Part shown: positions 45,801 through 57,800 of the stretch, piece after piece
Numbering within the stretch: position 1 is the stretch's first letter
Layout: every line of letters starts with the position of its first letter
Assembly: GCA_033964015.1 (NCBI GenBank)
Contig: CM066922.1
Coordinates: 496,001 to 560,000, forward strand
Direction of reading: 5' to 3'
Source: Scolanthus callimorphus
Lineage: Eukaryota; Cnidaria; Anthozoa; Actiniaria; Edwardsiidae
Length of the DNA stretch: 64,000 nucleotides
Translations under genes and position numbers: made by a program
Notes under the pieces: model-generated
What the model saw: only the letters and a program-made list of their open reading frames with translations
Database searches by the model: none
Told to the model about the DNA's origin: nothing

Positions 45801-48800
45801 TTCTGGTCAGGTATGGGAGGAACAGGCGGGACAGATCCGTTTTGTGCACCTGGAACTCTCAGAGGAGGCAGATTGGTTGATGTGATTTTGTATTTCGCTT
45901 TCACTCGACATATGATCAAGCGAACGTTGTGTACTAATATAGCGCTCGTTCCAGCACTCTTAGCGCTCTGCTGTGTAAAGCGGATTTCCTTCCAGTTGAC
46001 AAAAAGAGCGGATTTCAGATGACCGTGGGTTATTCGCAATTACTTTGTAATTACTCCTATAGGTTTTATTCAGAACTGGTGTAATTACTATGCGATTAGT
46101 TTCACGACAGTCATACTGGTAAGCACTGTCACTGAGGGTGGTCACGCGCACGTGCTACTGGTTCTTTCCGGTAAAGTGTGGTGCGTGACGGGGGTTTGCG
46201 GATTTACGTCCTTATCCGATAGGAAAGTAGCACCATGACCACCATCTACTCATGAGCATTGGTCGGGCCGAGCTTCGAAACCACGAACTCCCGCTCGTCA
46301 ACCAACTGAGCTAGCCGGAAGGCGCCGGTTTTCGATAAATTCGGGATTCTGAAAAGGGCCTTACCTGGAAACTATGCCCGTGTATGTGGACAGGGTGACT
46401 TAACTTGGCGTTATTATACGAATTCAGTATCAACTGTATGGTCCTTTTAGCAGGGAGCTCAACCACATGGGTACACCAGCAGCCCTCTTCGTTACACTGC
46501 TTTGAACACTCTGTTAGCCCCCACGTATTTGGGTCCTGGAAGAGCGGCGCACGAGGGGAGATAAATCGTCTACCGTTGACGGCAGAGCCAATCGGGAAGC
46601 CAAAATTGAGGAACACTTCATGGACATCCTCGTTTCTTGTGTCGCGAAGTTTCTCGGGATCGTAGAACGTATTGTCGAAACGCAGGTTGGATACTGGGAA
46701 ACACAAGTGATGTGGGTACCACACCTGTGGGGGTGAACAGGAAATCGTGCAGCTAATTTAGTGGTGCAAAATCCTCAGAAAATAACCCGACACATTGTGA
46801 CAGAAAAGTCTCACCGAAAAAATGAAAAGTAAACACAAATTCTTAGCTTGTCAATATATTTGTTGTCGGCCTCCTATGTCGTGAATTTTGGCGAGAAAAA
46901 AGAAGATGTTCCTTGCACCATGGAGTTATCATTATAACTCCATGCTTGCACAGGCACTTTTGAAATGACTATAGATACATATTACACGACCGCCCTGGAG
47001 GTACGAGTTTTATCTTCGAGAGTCGAAAATTTATCTCAACCGTTTGAGCTCTCCGTGTTTATTATACAAACATCAGTAAAATACTAATTCACAAGTGTTT
47101 CAATCTTCTTTACGAGATGAGGTTTCCCTGAGCGATGGCCATTTTTCTTATAAGCCTCGTTTCCATCGCGTGGTTTAACCTCTAACAATCCTCCTTCAAG
47201 CTTGTAAGCCCCTCCCATTAACCCCGCCATAGACATAGATGCTTTTTATTGGTGCCGCGAAAAAAATACATTAACATTGGCATTGATTCCGATAAATTAG
47301 TTTATAAAAACAAAATAAAATTTATATGTATTGTCTCCTGATTGTCCATTTGACAATTTTCCATAGTTTTCATTAATTTCTATTTATCATTGGATGGGTA
47401 GCGTTATCTCATATTGCTTCCTTAATTAGGTTTTTCTGTTAAGCATACTTTCGTGGATATATTTAGCCGTTTTTCTCTGCATGACCTGCCCTGTTTTCAT
47501 GCTCATGCCCCTGATCAGTGAATTCACTTTATTTTGGCTGATACAAGCAAAAAAGAATAGGGGGTTTTGAGATATAGCATGGTGCTATAGGTCAAAACCC
47601 CCATTCGTAGCTTTGGATTGATGGCTAATTTTTCGACAACAAAAAATACTTTGATGGGAGTTAATGGGTAAAATTCCGAGAATGAACTTTTTATTTACCC
47701 GAGAAGTGCATGAAACTCAAATTAAACTGTAATGTGTTGAAACTGACCCATTACTATCCTCCTGACATCATCCCTAGAAAGCCGCCATCTTGGAATTACC
47801 CAAAGTGTTCGGGAATTTCCGACGATCGGTCGGCCGACCATTTCCGACGAGAGGGGGTTTTGAGATATAGCATCTAGTATCTACCAGCAATCGCACGCGA
47901 CGTTACGACGGCCTGGGAACCGAGCCTATGGGAATGCCATGTGATGTGAAATGGGAAAGCATTACGCCCAAGCCGAGGAGGTCTATTCACCCGTAGCGTA
48001 CCTTGCTATAAACTCTCCACGCACAATTCAGCACCAAGCATGTCCTATCTGCAGTACATTCCCGCTCTTCACTTATCGGGTCCTCCTCGCCTTCTCCTCC
48101 CTCGTACTGGAGTATCGCCTTTGTGTCCCACATTTGTCCATCAGGGGGGGACCCAGGACCAATACCTGGAAACGAAATATAGCACACGGGTTGCCTGAGT
48201 TCTACCAGGGAGGTGAGGTGCAACTCCATAAGGGGTAGACGGCCGAAGGGGCGAAAACAAAAATTTCCTACAGAGCGAATTCGTCATACTTCTCCATACC
48301 CCATAGTGAAGAATTAAAAAAAGTCTCCGACAAAATCTTCCAACTCCATTTCCCCTTCAAAAGTTTGCAGTTTGGAGTCCAAACCGTACGCCGCGGCGCT
48401 GTGCTGGATGTAGAGGACGAAGCGGGTGCTCAGTGACTAAAGACGGACTGTGATTGGCTGTGTGCACGGGTCGACACTAACCCATGTGCGCATGCGTAAA
48501 TAAGAGCCTACGATGTTTTCGTAAACCGCTGAACGTTCCGTTTTGGCTTGGATGGGTTGCTTTCTCATGCGACGTTGAATGATACGTATGGGCTCCACTC
48601 CGCGCCTTCGGCGCGGGGAGTTCCTCTATTACAGGGGTCGTACAACGCACACAACTTCCTAAAATGCTTTTAATGGATAATTACTAAATAAACCCCTTCT
48701 GGCGGCTGTAATATCGGCGGATAGTGTCCAAGGATGAAAAATGGTACGAAAAATGAACAGTTGCCCGAGAAGCGAAGCTTCGAAATTTTGAGGAAATTTT

Positions 48801-51800
48801 GAGGACCATTTTTCATCCGCGGACATTATTCGCCGATATTACAGCAAGCCAAGAAGGGGTTTATTTATTTTATATCCCAGCGACTTCACTGAAAAACTCG
48901 AGAGAGAACGTGAGAAAACCACTAAACTGCAGTATGGTGTGAAAAGGCAAATCGTAAGCGGTGATTGGCTAAGATATTTTTATTCGAGCTGTGATTGGTT
49001 GACACAAAAACTGTCAATCAAACCCTAACGTGGGGCTAGAAGAAATCAGAGCGAATTCACTAAACAAATTTAGAACGCACAAGTTCTAGTGCTTTTCCGA
49101 GTGCTTTTCTACAGAAATCTAGCCCAGATTCCGGGTTTTCAGGTCTAATTCCTTGCCGGACTGTTAATTAATTGTTCTGCTGTGAACTGAAGTATAAATT
49201 ACAGCCGTGAAATGCAGAGTTGGAAACATTTAGCGCTGCTGATCGAACTTAGAAGTGGTTGGATTTTGGTTGAGCTGATTGCAAGTTGTTTCTCTATTTG
49301 CCAAGCTATGACAAAATGGTAAGTTTAAAAACAATTCTTTTATCGTCATTTTGCTCTTTTTTGTTTAGTTCTTTCATTTTTTTCGCGATCTCAAACCGAA
49401 TTAACTTGGATTGAAACAAGAACAAAAAACTAACAACTTTGTAAACCATTCGAGGCCTGTTTAGTTGACTCTTTTGTGTTTTCCGGTGTCGCCTCAGTCA
49501 CCAATTTCCGCATTTCATCACCATTCTTAGACAAAAACCTTGGTTGCTTGTTTTCCATTATTTTTTTAACAGAAAATATCCAGTTTTTGCTTAAAACATT
49601 TCTCCCAGGACGGATATCGCTTCCGACGGACAATATCGTCTGATATCTGTCCTGTGAAAATACACCACGTGATACGTTTCAACCAATGAGATATTGGGAT
49701 ATAATGGATAATGTACTGTTTGCAGGCATTTTTTAGTTTTAAAAGTAGCTGTGGAAAGTGTGTGTATCCCTTTTTCCCAGGAGGAACCTTGAGTGATTGT
49801 CTCACAGCTGAACCTCAGTTCCATTTTTCCCAGCAAGCAAGGGGGTAGATATAGAGGATAAAATATGGGCGGAGATATGGATTTTAATTCAAATTTTGAT
49901 ATCTCTCAAGTGAGCGCATATTCTGTTTATTATGTAAACATGGTGAAGAAACATTATTGAATGAATTCGCAATAGTGGGCATTATCGTAATTTTACACTC
50001 GTGGGAATGGTGGAAATCCTGATAAAACATTATATAGTTTATATAATAAAAGACAAATAGAGAGAAAGGACAAAACAGACAAAATCTGTGCCGACGTTTC
50101 GGACTCTTTACTTTCAGTCCTTCATCAGGGCGGTTTTATTGCCAGCCAGCAGAAAACACGTTCTATGATATTTTTGAAAAAGATGTTTGCAGAACGATCA
50201 AACATTTTACAAGCAAAGCTGGGAACAGCAAAGAAATTTCGCAACCTGGACATTTCTACCGAAAACGTTATTATTTAGCGGAACAGATCCGTTTTGTGCG
50301 CCTGCATAGCGTTTCATATCACTTGATTCGCGAATCAAAATGCTCAGTCGAAAACTGTTTTGCGAGGCCTACTCAGGGACCTTATCTCGCCTTATCTCGC
50401 AGCGCCTAATTGCTACAATTTTTCCTTAGCTCGCTCTATCTCGCCTTATCTCGCCTTTCATATGGACCATTTCCCCGCTTATCTTGCCTTATCTCGCATG
50501 AAATCGCGGCGAGATAAGGTCCCAGAGCAGGCCTTCTGCGTTACCTGTACGTATGTTGACTCCGCGGATCCAGTAGCGGCCATGACTGGGTTTCTGTTTA
50601 GCAGTAAATTCAAACACATACGATTCTCCATTGAAAATAATAGCCGAATCGACCGTAACAGGCTTGACACGATGACCATCGCTTTCTATGACAGTGAGCT
50701 GATGCTGATCAATTGAGAACCTGAAATTTGAAGGAATTTAGGAACGCGCGCATAAAAGGCCACTCATCACCCCCTCCCCGAGAAATGATGGACGTGCGTA
50801 GTCAGGGCATCCAAGCACGTGATTTGTGATTGAATAAAATGGATAAGGTATCTTAAGTAGCACGAGAGCCTTCCACAGGAGCACCCATATATGGTAATCG
50901 TATAGCTAATTTTGCGGACTAGGTGGTATACATTGGCAGGGACTTCAACATGGACAATAACAACCAAAGTTTGGGCAAAAAAAGAAACGAAATCAGTAAA
51001 ATTAGTTCTTCACGGCGTTTAGCATTAATCTCATATTCATCCATCAGGGCCCAACATTAGCCGTATTCACACTAGAGGACAGAAAACTCGTCATGACGGG
51101 TTTTTCGTCTGATGAGTTTTCCGTCTGATATGAATTCAGGTGATTTCCAGTCAAAAATCCATCTCGCCCCGGTTTCACACTATATTTCCCGTCAAAACGC
51201 CCTCTCGTCTCGGTTTCACACTAAGACGCGATTTCCGTCCGGTCGAAAAACTAGTCTCAGACGAGTTTTCCGTCTCTAGGGTGAATACGGCTATTGCGAC
51301 AGACAATAGCTGTATTCACACTAGAGACGAGTTTCCCGTCTGAGACGAGTTTCTCGCCTTGAATATGGTTCCCTGTTCTGTGATCACGTGAAAACAATCT
51401 TTTTGAAGGAGAAAGTTCAGACAGATAACAATCAAGTGTTTCTGAGCAGAATTGACATAAAGCAGGAAAGTTTTCTGACGAAACTCGTCTCAGACGAGTT
51501 TTCCGTCTCTAGTGTGAATACGGCTAATATGGTCGCCAACGGCTACTAGATTTAGGGTTTGGCGAGCAAAAATTTCAACCTAGTCGCCGAATGGCGACTT
51601 GACTCTTCAGTCTGTAGATTTAAAAAAAATAAGCTACCAAGAGCACTAATTCGGGAGAAAACGATGGCGACCAGATTTCTATTATGGCGACCAACTTTAG
51701 GCGACCAACCTTATGGCGACCAACCTTACTCGCTATCGAGTATCGGTCCCTGTCCATATATGGTAGTTGTACGATGGACTAGACTGTGCCACCTGTAGTC

Positions 51801-54800
51801 GTACGATGGACTGTATCTAACCTGTATGGGTACACGAGACCAACGTTAATCACGTGCAGATGATAAGTAGAGCCTGCTTTCACGCTGAACACGCTCAGCG
51901 GTGCCGAGTTGTTGCCATAGCGACCTTTACCGTTGACGAGACCTGACCAGTAGTGTAAAGGGTTCTCCAGGGTCCAGTCGAAAATATAACCTGCAATAAA
52001 GAACACAATTCGTAATGATTAATAAAATAGTGCGCTATGAAACAAGGAAGAGAAACCACCGTACGACTTCCATATCTTGATTTTTCCCTGTAGGAAGTGC
52101 ATGATATTTTCGCGTGCTTTCGCACATGGAATAAGTCTGAAGTAAGGACACGAGAACATACTAGATGCCCTATGCTATGCTGGCGAGATAACGAAATGAA
52201 GACAATTGAAAAAATCTACATAACAACAGCGAACGCTAAATTTTGACTTTAAACCAGAATTTTCGCCTCGGGTGCAAGGCGAGGTGCAAACGTTCAGAGA
52301 AAGATATGGTCATATTCTAGTTGCTCTGCAATTTTTGGCCTTACGTTTTGTGTCTGGAGCTTACGTTTTCCAAATTTCGAAGAGAGCACGAGATATATTT
52401 GTTATGTATGATTATTTCTTTTGTTTTCATTTCACAGGATGCGAATCTTTAGCGCATGACAAATGCGTTTTGCCGCGGTGTCGCCACAAACAGCTAAAAT
52501 TAATTTGCAGTTTTTGCTATCTTCCACACCCAATTTGCTATCCCTTAGAGTTAAAATCAATTTTCCCGACCAGCACCCCCGTCTATTTTTATAGGAGTAA
52601 TGGTTCTCCCTCGCTATATCATAAAAGCATTAGAGCACAACTTTATGTGACTTTATCGGCGCAATAGGGCACTTGTGATGTTGGGAGGGAAACTCGAAAC
52701 GTTTTAAAATCAATCGCCAGCGGTCCGTGATTTGACAACGTTCTCGTGTCTCTCCCACCATCACGCGTGCTCTATTGCGCGATAAAGTCATGAAAGTTGT
52801 GCTATAATGCTTAACTAAATAATTAAGACAGGTTATTTTACAACTTCAAGCAACGTTCGGCCAAAAATACTGTTACTCAATGATTTCTATCCTAACTTTG
52901 TGGTCCACATTTCGAAATATCACAAATGGCAGAGGACTGGGTTCGCGCAGCCACGGAAATAAGCGTTCAAAAATGGAATCTATATAGGCTGTGATTGACA
53001 TCACCATTTTAGGTGCGAAAAATACGTCTATCTGTAAATACTAAAATTTATTTTCTCAGCTTCCTCTGGAAATTTTTTACCGGCGCGATAATACACGAAC
53101 ACTACCATGAAGACCTTTGAAATGAGACTAAATTCAAAGCAACAACTTTTTTTTTCGAGTAACAAGATTTTTTGCCGCCTTCTGGCAAAATTGCTCGAAG
53201 TTTAAGAAAAATCTGTCTTAAGGTGGATCGACCCAGTAATTTTGTACCCATACCAACCAATTTTGAACCTCTCATATAAAAACAGGTTGATTTCTATCGC
53301 GCAACCAATATAACACATATGCTACCAATAGACTGAAATACATGTCAATACAAAAGTTGGGGAGATCGGAGTTAGTATCACGTGACAATCGGGCCACGCC
53401 TATTTCTACTCTTAGCCCAGTTTCAAGCTGTAACGACATTTTTTTTCGAAAAATGCTCTACGGTACCTCGAGATGGAGTGGTTGCCTCCGTGTAACCGAA
53501 GTTTGATTAAATTCTACAAGACCGATTTGAAGATATTTTAAGATTTATAAATAATGGCTATAATTTATGTAAAATTCAGTGAAGTGAATAAATATGTCAG
53601 AGTTTGGTACTTCATGGTTATAAATTGAAGGTTTTTATAGTCAAATCTATTTGTAATTGTTCAAGGAAGGTCATGCTTTTGATTAAAATTAAATATTATT
53701 TTGCGATTTCGAAAAATATAGAAATGTACGTATCAACATAATTCCTCCACGCATCGGCTCAACGCGAAATTTGGGCCTACTTCCACGGAATTTGGTCTGA
53801 TTTACAAAATCGTAGTTTTTTTCGCTCCAAAATTTTAAACGACTCCAATCGATCAATGTAAAGTTTGTCTCCAACGTTTCATAGCAAACAATTTCGTGAA
53901 AGTAGGCCCAAATTTCGCGTTGAGCCGATTCGTGGAGGAATTATGTTGATACGTACATTTCTATATTTTTCGAAATCGCAAAATAATATTAAATTTTAAT
54001 CAAAAGCATGACCTTCCTTGGACAATTACAAATAGATTGGGCTATAAAAACCTTCAATTTATAACCATGAAGTACCAAACTCTGTCATGTTAATTCATAA
54101 CACTGGATTTTACATAAATTATGGCCCTGATTTATAAATCCTAAAATATCTTCAGATCGGTCTTGTAGAATTTAGTCAAACTTCGGTTAGTACACGTAGG
54201 CGATCAGTCAATCTCGAGGTACCGTAGAGCATTTTTCGAAAAAATGTCGTTACAGCCTGAAACTGATGTGAGAGTGGAAATAGGCGTGGCCCAATCAACC
54301 TGCTTTTGTATGAGAGGTTCAAAATTGGTTGGCATGGGTACAAAATTACTGGGTCGATCCACCTTAAACAGGTATCTCGGGGTTTTTCGGCTTTCTTGCG
54401 TGGTTTGGGCTTCCTGTGGTACGCTTACGAAAGAGTCAAGGCCTAGGTGGCAAGAGCAGGGGATGAGTGAAGCATTCCTTTGCGTTCCTCTTTCTTCTCT
54501 AACTCCGGTTACACTCGCCCTTAGTCTTTTCTCTCTCTAAATGACACCACAGGAATACACTTTTCTTAATAAGAAATAAGATGCATGCGGATTAGGAGGC
54601 CAGCTATTTGCTTACTTCGTTTCTCGTCGGCATAGAACGTATCACCGTAACCTTTCCGCGTGATGCGCAGTGGGTTGGAAATCTCGATTTCTGTCGAGTG
54701 CCACGGAAACCAGTCGCTCAGGGTGATGATATGATACGGAACGCGAGGACGAGAGCTGAAAACAAAATGTTTGCAGCACAAAATGTTTGCAGCACGTTAT

Positions 54801-57800
54801 CTCAAGTTATCGCTCGAAAATTCATGGCCCCAAACACTCTATACTCTTTCCAATTGCGAGTAGATTATAGTTTACACTGGATAATTTTCAAGATGGCGGT
54901 TAACTGAACCTGGGTAAAGGCTGAGGCCTTTCCACAGGGAAACCGTTAGAATCCGATATGGCGGGGAAACCGATAGAATCTCCGACAGCCGGGAAGAGAG
55001 GGCGGAAATCAGAGCTAGAATTAATCTTAATGACTTGTGTTCATGATTTTCGTCATCTTCCTAGCCTGATTTAACTGACGCCCCCTCAAAATCAAACGAT
55101 TTGAGCGAGACGTCTGAGCAATATAGCCAAATGTAACGTACTGTAACCTTTCCGCGTGATGCGCAGTGGGTTGGAAATCTCGATTTCTGTCGAATGCCAC
55201 GGAAACCAGTCGATTCCAGTGATTCTGATTGGTTGGCGCGTTTTACCTGTGTCGCGTTTATCTTTGTGAGTTCAAGATGGCTTCGATTCGGTCGATTTGA
55301 AACGGCTCAAAGAAGTGGTTTTATGTCGTTGCAAGCGTTTTTAAGTTGAGAATTTATACGAAGACTAGTTGCAGCACTGCACAGACGTATTTGTTGACCA
55401 ATTTTGCCCCTCAAGCTTCGCATTAGCGTTTTTTTCACGTTCGTTGAGTAAATTATGCATCTAGTAAACGAGTGATACCACAGGTGACCCAGGACAATTG
55501 TTTGTGTACTACAACATCGAAGTATTGACAGTAATATAGGGTTTATATGGGGATTGTGGTAAGGGATATTTGGACCTGGAAATTTTTAGGAAATTATCAA
55601 TAAAAGTTACTGAAACTTACCATGTTGTTAATTGTGGTTGTCCTTGATGCTCATGTGAAGTTTCACGGATTTATCTTCAATTCGCCCCCCATACAGAGAG
55701 AAAGACAAGGTGGGAGGCTGAAGCAAAATCAATAAATATCCTTCAGTTACATACGCGAAGGTAGCAGACCTCGTTAAACTCGCACGATCCCCTTTGTAAC
55801 GGTCGTTAAAAATCCGGTGTCGACACAGCTTGGACAACCAAAATGGCGGCCGTTAAAAAACAAAATGGCGGCCATTACCAAAAACTCCTCAAGGGGGAGG
55901 GGGACCTAGCGCAAACTCATGCAAATCAGATTGTGCGACTCCAAAATAAATCCATTACCTCCCGAACAAAGGGATTTATTTATTTTTACTGGAGAAGAAT
56001 GGATTTGTAGCAAATTTGGCCTAGGGAGCAGCCGCTCGGCGAGTTTGCGCTAGATCCCCCTCCCCCTTGAGGAGTTTTTGGTAACGGCCGCCATTTTGTT
56101 TTTTAACGGCCGCCATTTTGGTTGTCCAAGCTGTGTCGACACCGGATTTTTAACGACCGTTACAAAGGGGATCGTGCGAGTTTAACGAGGTCTGCTACCT
56201 TCGCGTATGTAACTGCAGGATATTTATTGATTTTGCTGCGTCGGTAACATGTATATCTACGATCCTGGTGTGTTTGTTTAGTTGTTGAATTCGAATTTTG
56301 TGAACAAATCCGTCTCGAAGTGCGTTTTGCCGATCGGTCCGTCGAGCCGATTTTTGGCTTCAGCCTCCCACCTTGTCTTTCTCTCTGTATGGGGGGCGAA
56401 TTGAAGATAAATCCGTGAAACTTCACATGAGCATCAAGGACAACCAACAACATGGTAAGTTTCAGTAACTCTTTATTGATAATTTCCTAAAAATTTCCTG
56501 TGGTGATACTTGGAGACTCGTTATGCATCAAGTAAACGGGTGAAGCTTGGAGACTCTAGTACCCAGGGTAATGTAGCCGCGGATCAAAAAGAGTCCGTCT
56601 TGAATTGAAACAGATATATAGGGAACGGACGTTTGAATTGGTGTTTATGTCTCCAATTTTCACTCTTGGGGAGTGAAGCCGTAGAGTTTGAGTTCGAGTT
56701 TAGCATCGCATGCTCAAGTAGCTAGCTCGGTCCTTCATAAGAGAGATGTCAATGGACTTATTACCACCATTATTGATTGCTTTAATATGAGGACATCATG
56801 AGCATGGCCACCTCCATTTAAACAGTTTAAACGAAGCTAAGGGTACAATTTGAAATATGATTGACTTTACCGATCGCGAAAGCCTTCGGAAGGCTTCTTT
56901 ACTTCTCATTGTAGGCATAGAAATCTGTACAGTGCTTGCGACTGGTCTTCATATAAATTCTCAACTTTATAAGCGCTTGCAACGAGATAAAAACCGCTTC
57001 TTTGAGCGATTTCAAATCGACCAATCTACAGCTTTGCTTGCTGTCGAAGCCACCTTGAACACACAAAGATAAACACGACAAAAAACGTGCCGACCAATCA
57101 GAATCACTACCCAGATCTGTGCAGTGTCAAGCCGCCCAGTACGTTACATTTGGCTATATTGCTCCGTCTCACTCAAATCGTTTGATTTTGAGCGGGCGGC
57201 TATTAACTCAGGCTATCATCTTCCCGGCTCAGTCCGCCGGACATATCGGAAACTGTTTTTCTCAGGCGGTCTCCCTGTGGGCCCAGCGTTTGCCAGGGTC
57301 TTCTTCCCAGTGACCTTGGGAACGAGGTTGATTACAAACGGGCTAATTGGAGCGCGCACGGCATTCTAGTAAAGGACGTGGGCGCGGGCAACAAATTAAA
57401 ATTTAAGATTCGTCAACGTGTGCACACTAGGATATGAATTGTACGGAAATAACACTCACAATGCTTAGCATGTTGTATTTCAATTCGGCTCGACGGAAGC
57501 ACGACATGAAATACAAACTTGCCACGCCAGTTGTTTTGGTCTGACGGCAGAGCAGGTTGTACCACAATCAAGCTTAAATTTTTGCTTTAGAACCACCAGG
57601 GGCTCATAAGTACCACTTACAGAAAAGAATTTTTTTCGACACGACGTAAAACGGTCCTTACCGATGTACAATCAAGGCTCCGAACAACCCATCTGCTTTC
57701 TGCATTTCAAAGTGTGAATGATACCAGTGAGTGCCAGGGGGATCCGCTAGGAATCGGTACTGGAAGGTTTGCTGTGAATAACGACAACACGAATGGCCAT

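Larger units (their letters stand above)
48166..50544 (-). other. Copy B-specific intron 7
   Basis: 2379-bp intron absent from copy A. Donor context ACAG/GTAACG and acceptor context TTCCAG/GTATTG, so CAGGTA lies at both junctions. It contains a foldback MITE, a possible tyrosine-recombinase fragment and a hammerhead core. Confidence 0.88.

Noticed and set aside
51105..51130. CTGATGAG as a further hammerhead
   Set aside because: No GAAA box or stem II partner follows; the word is part of MITE repeats.
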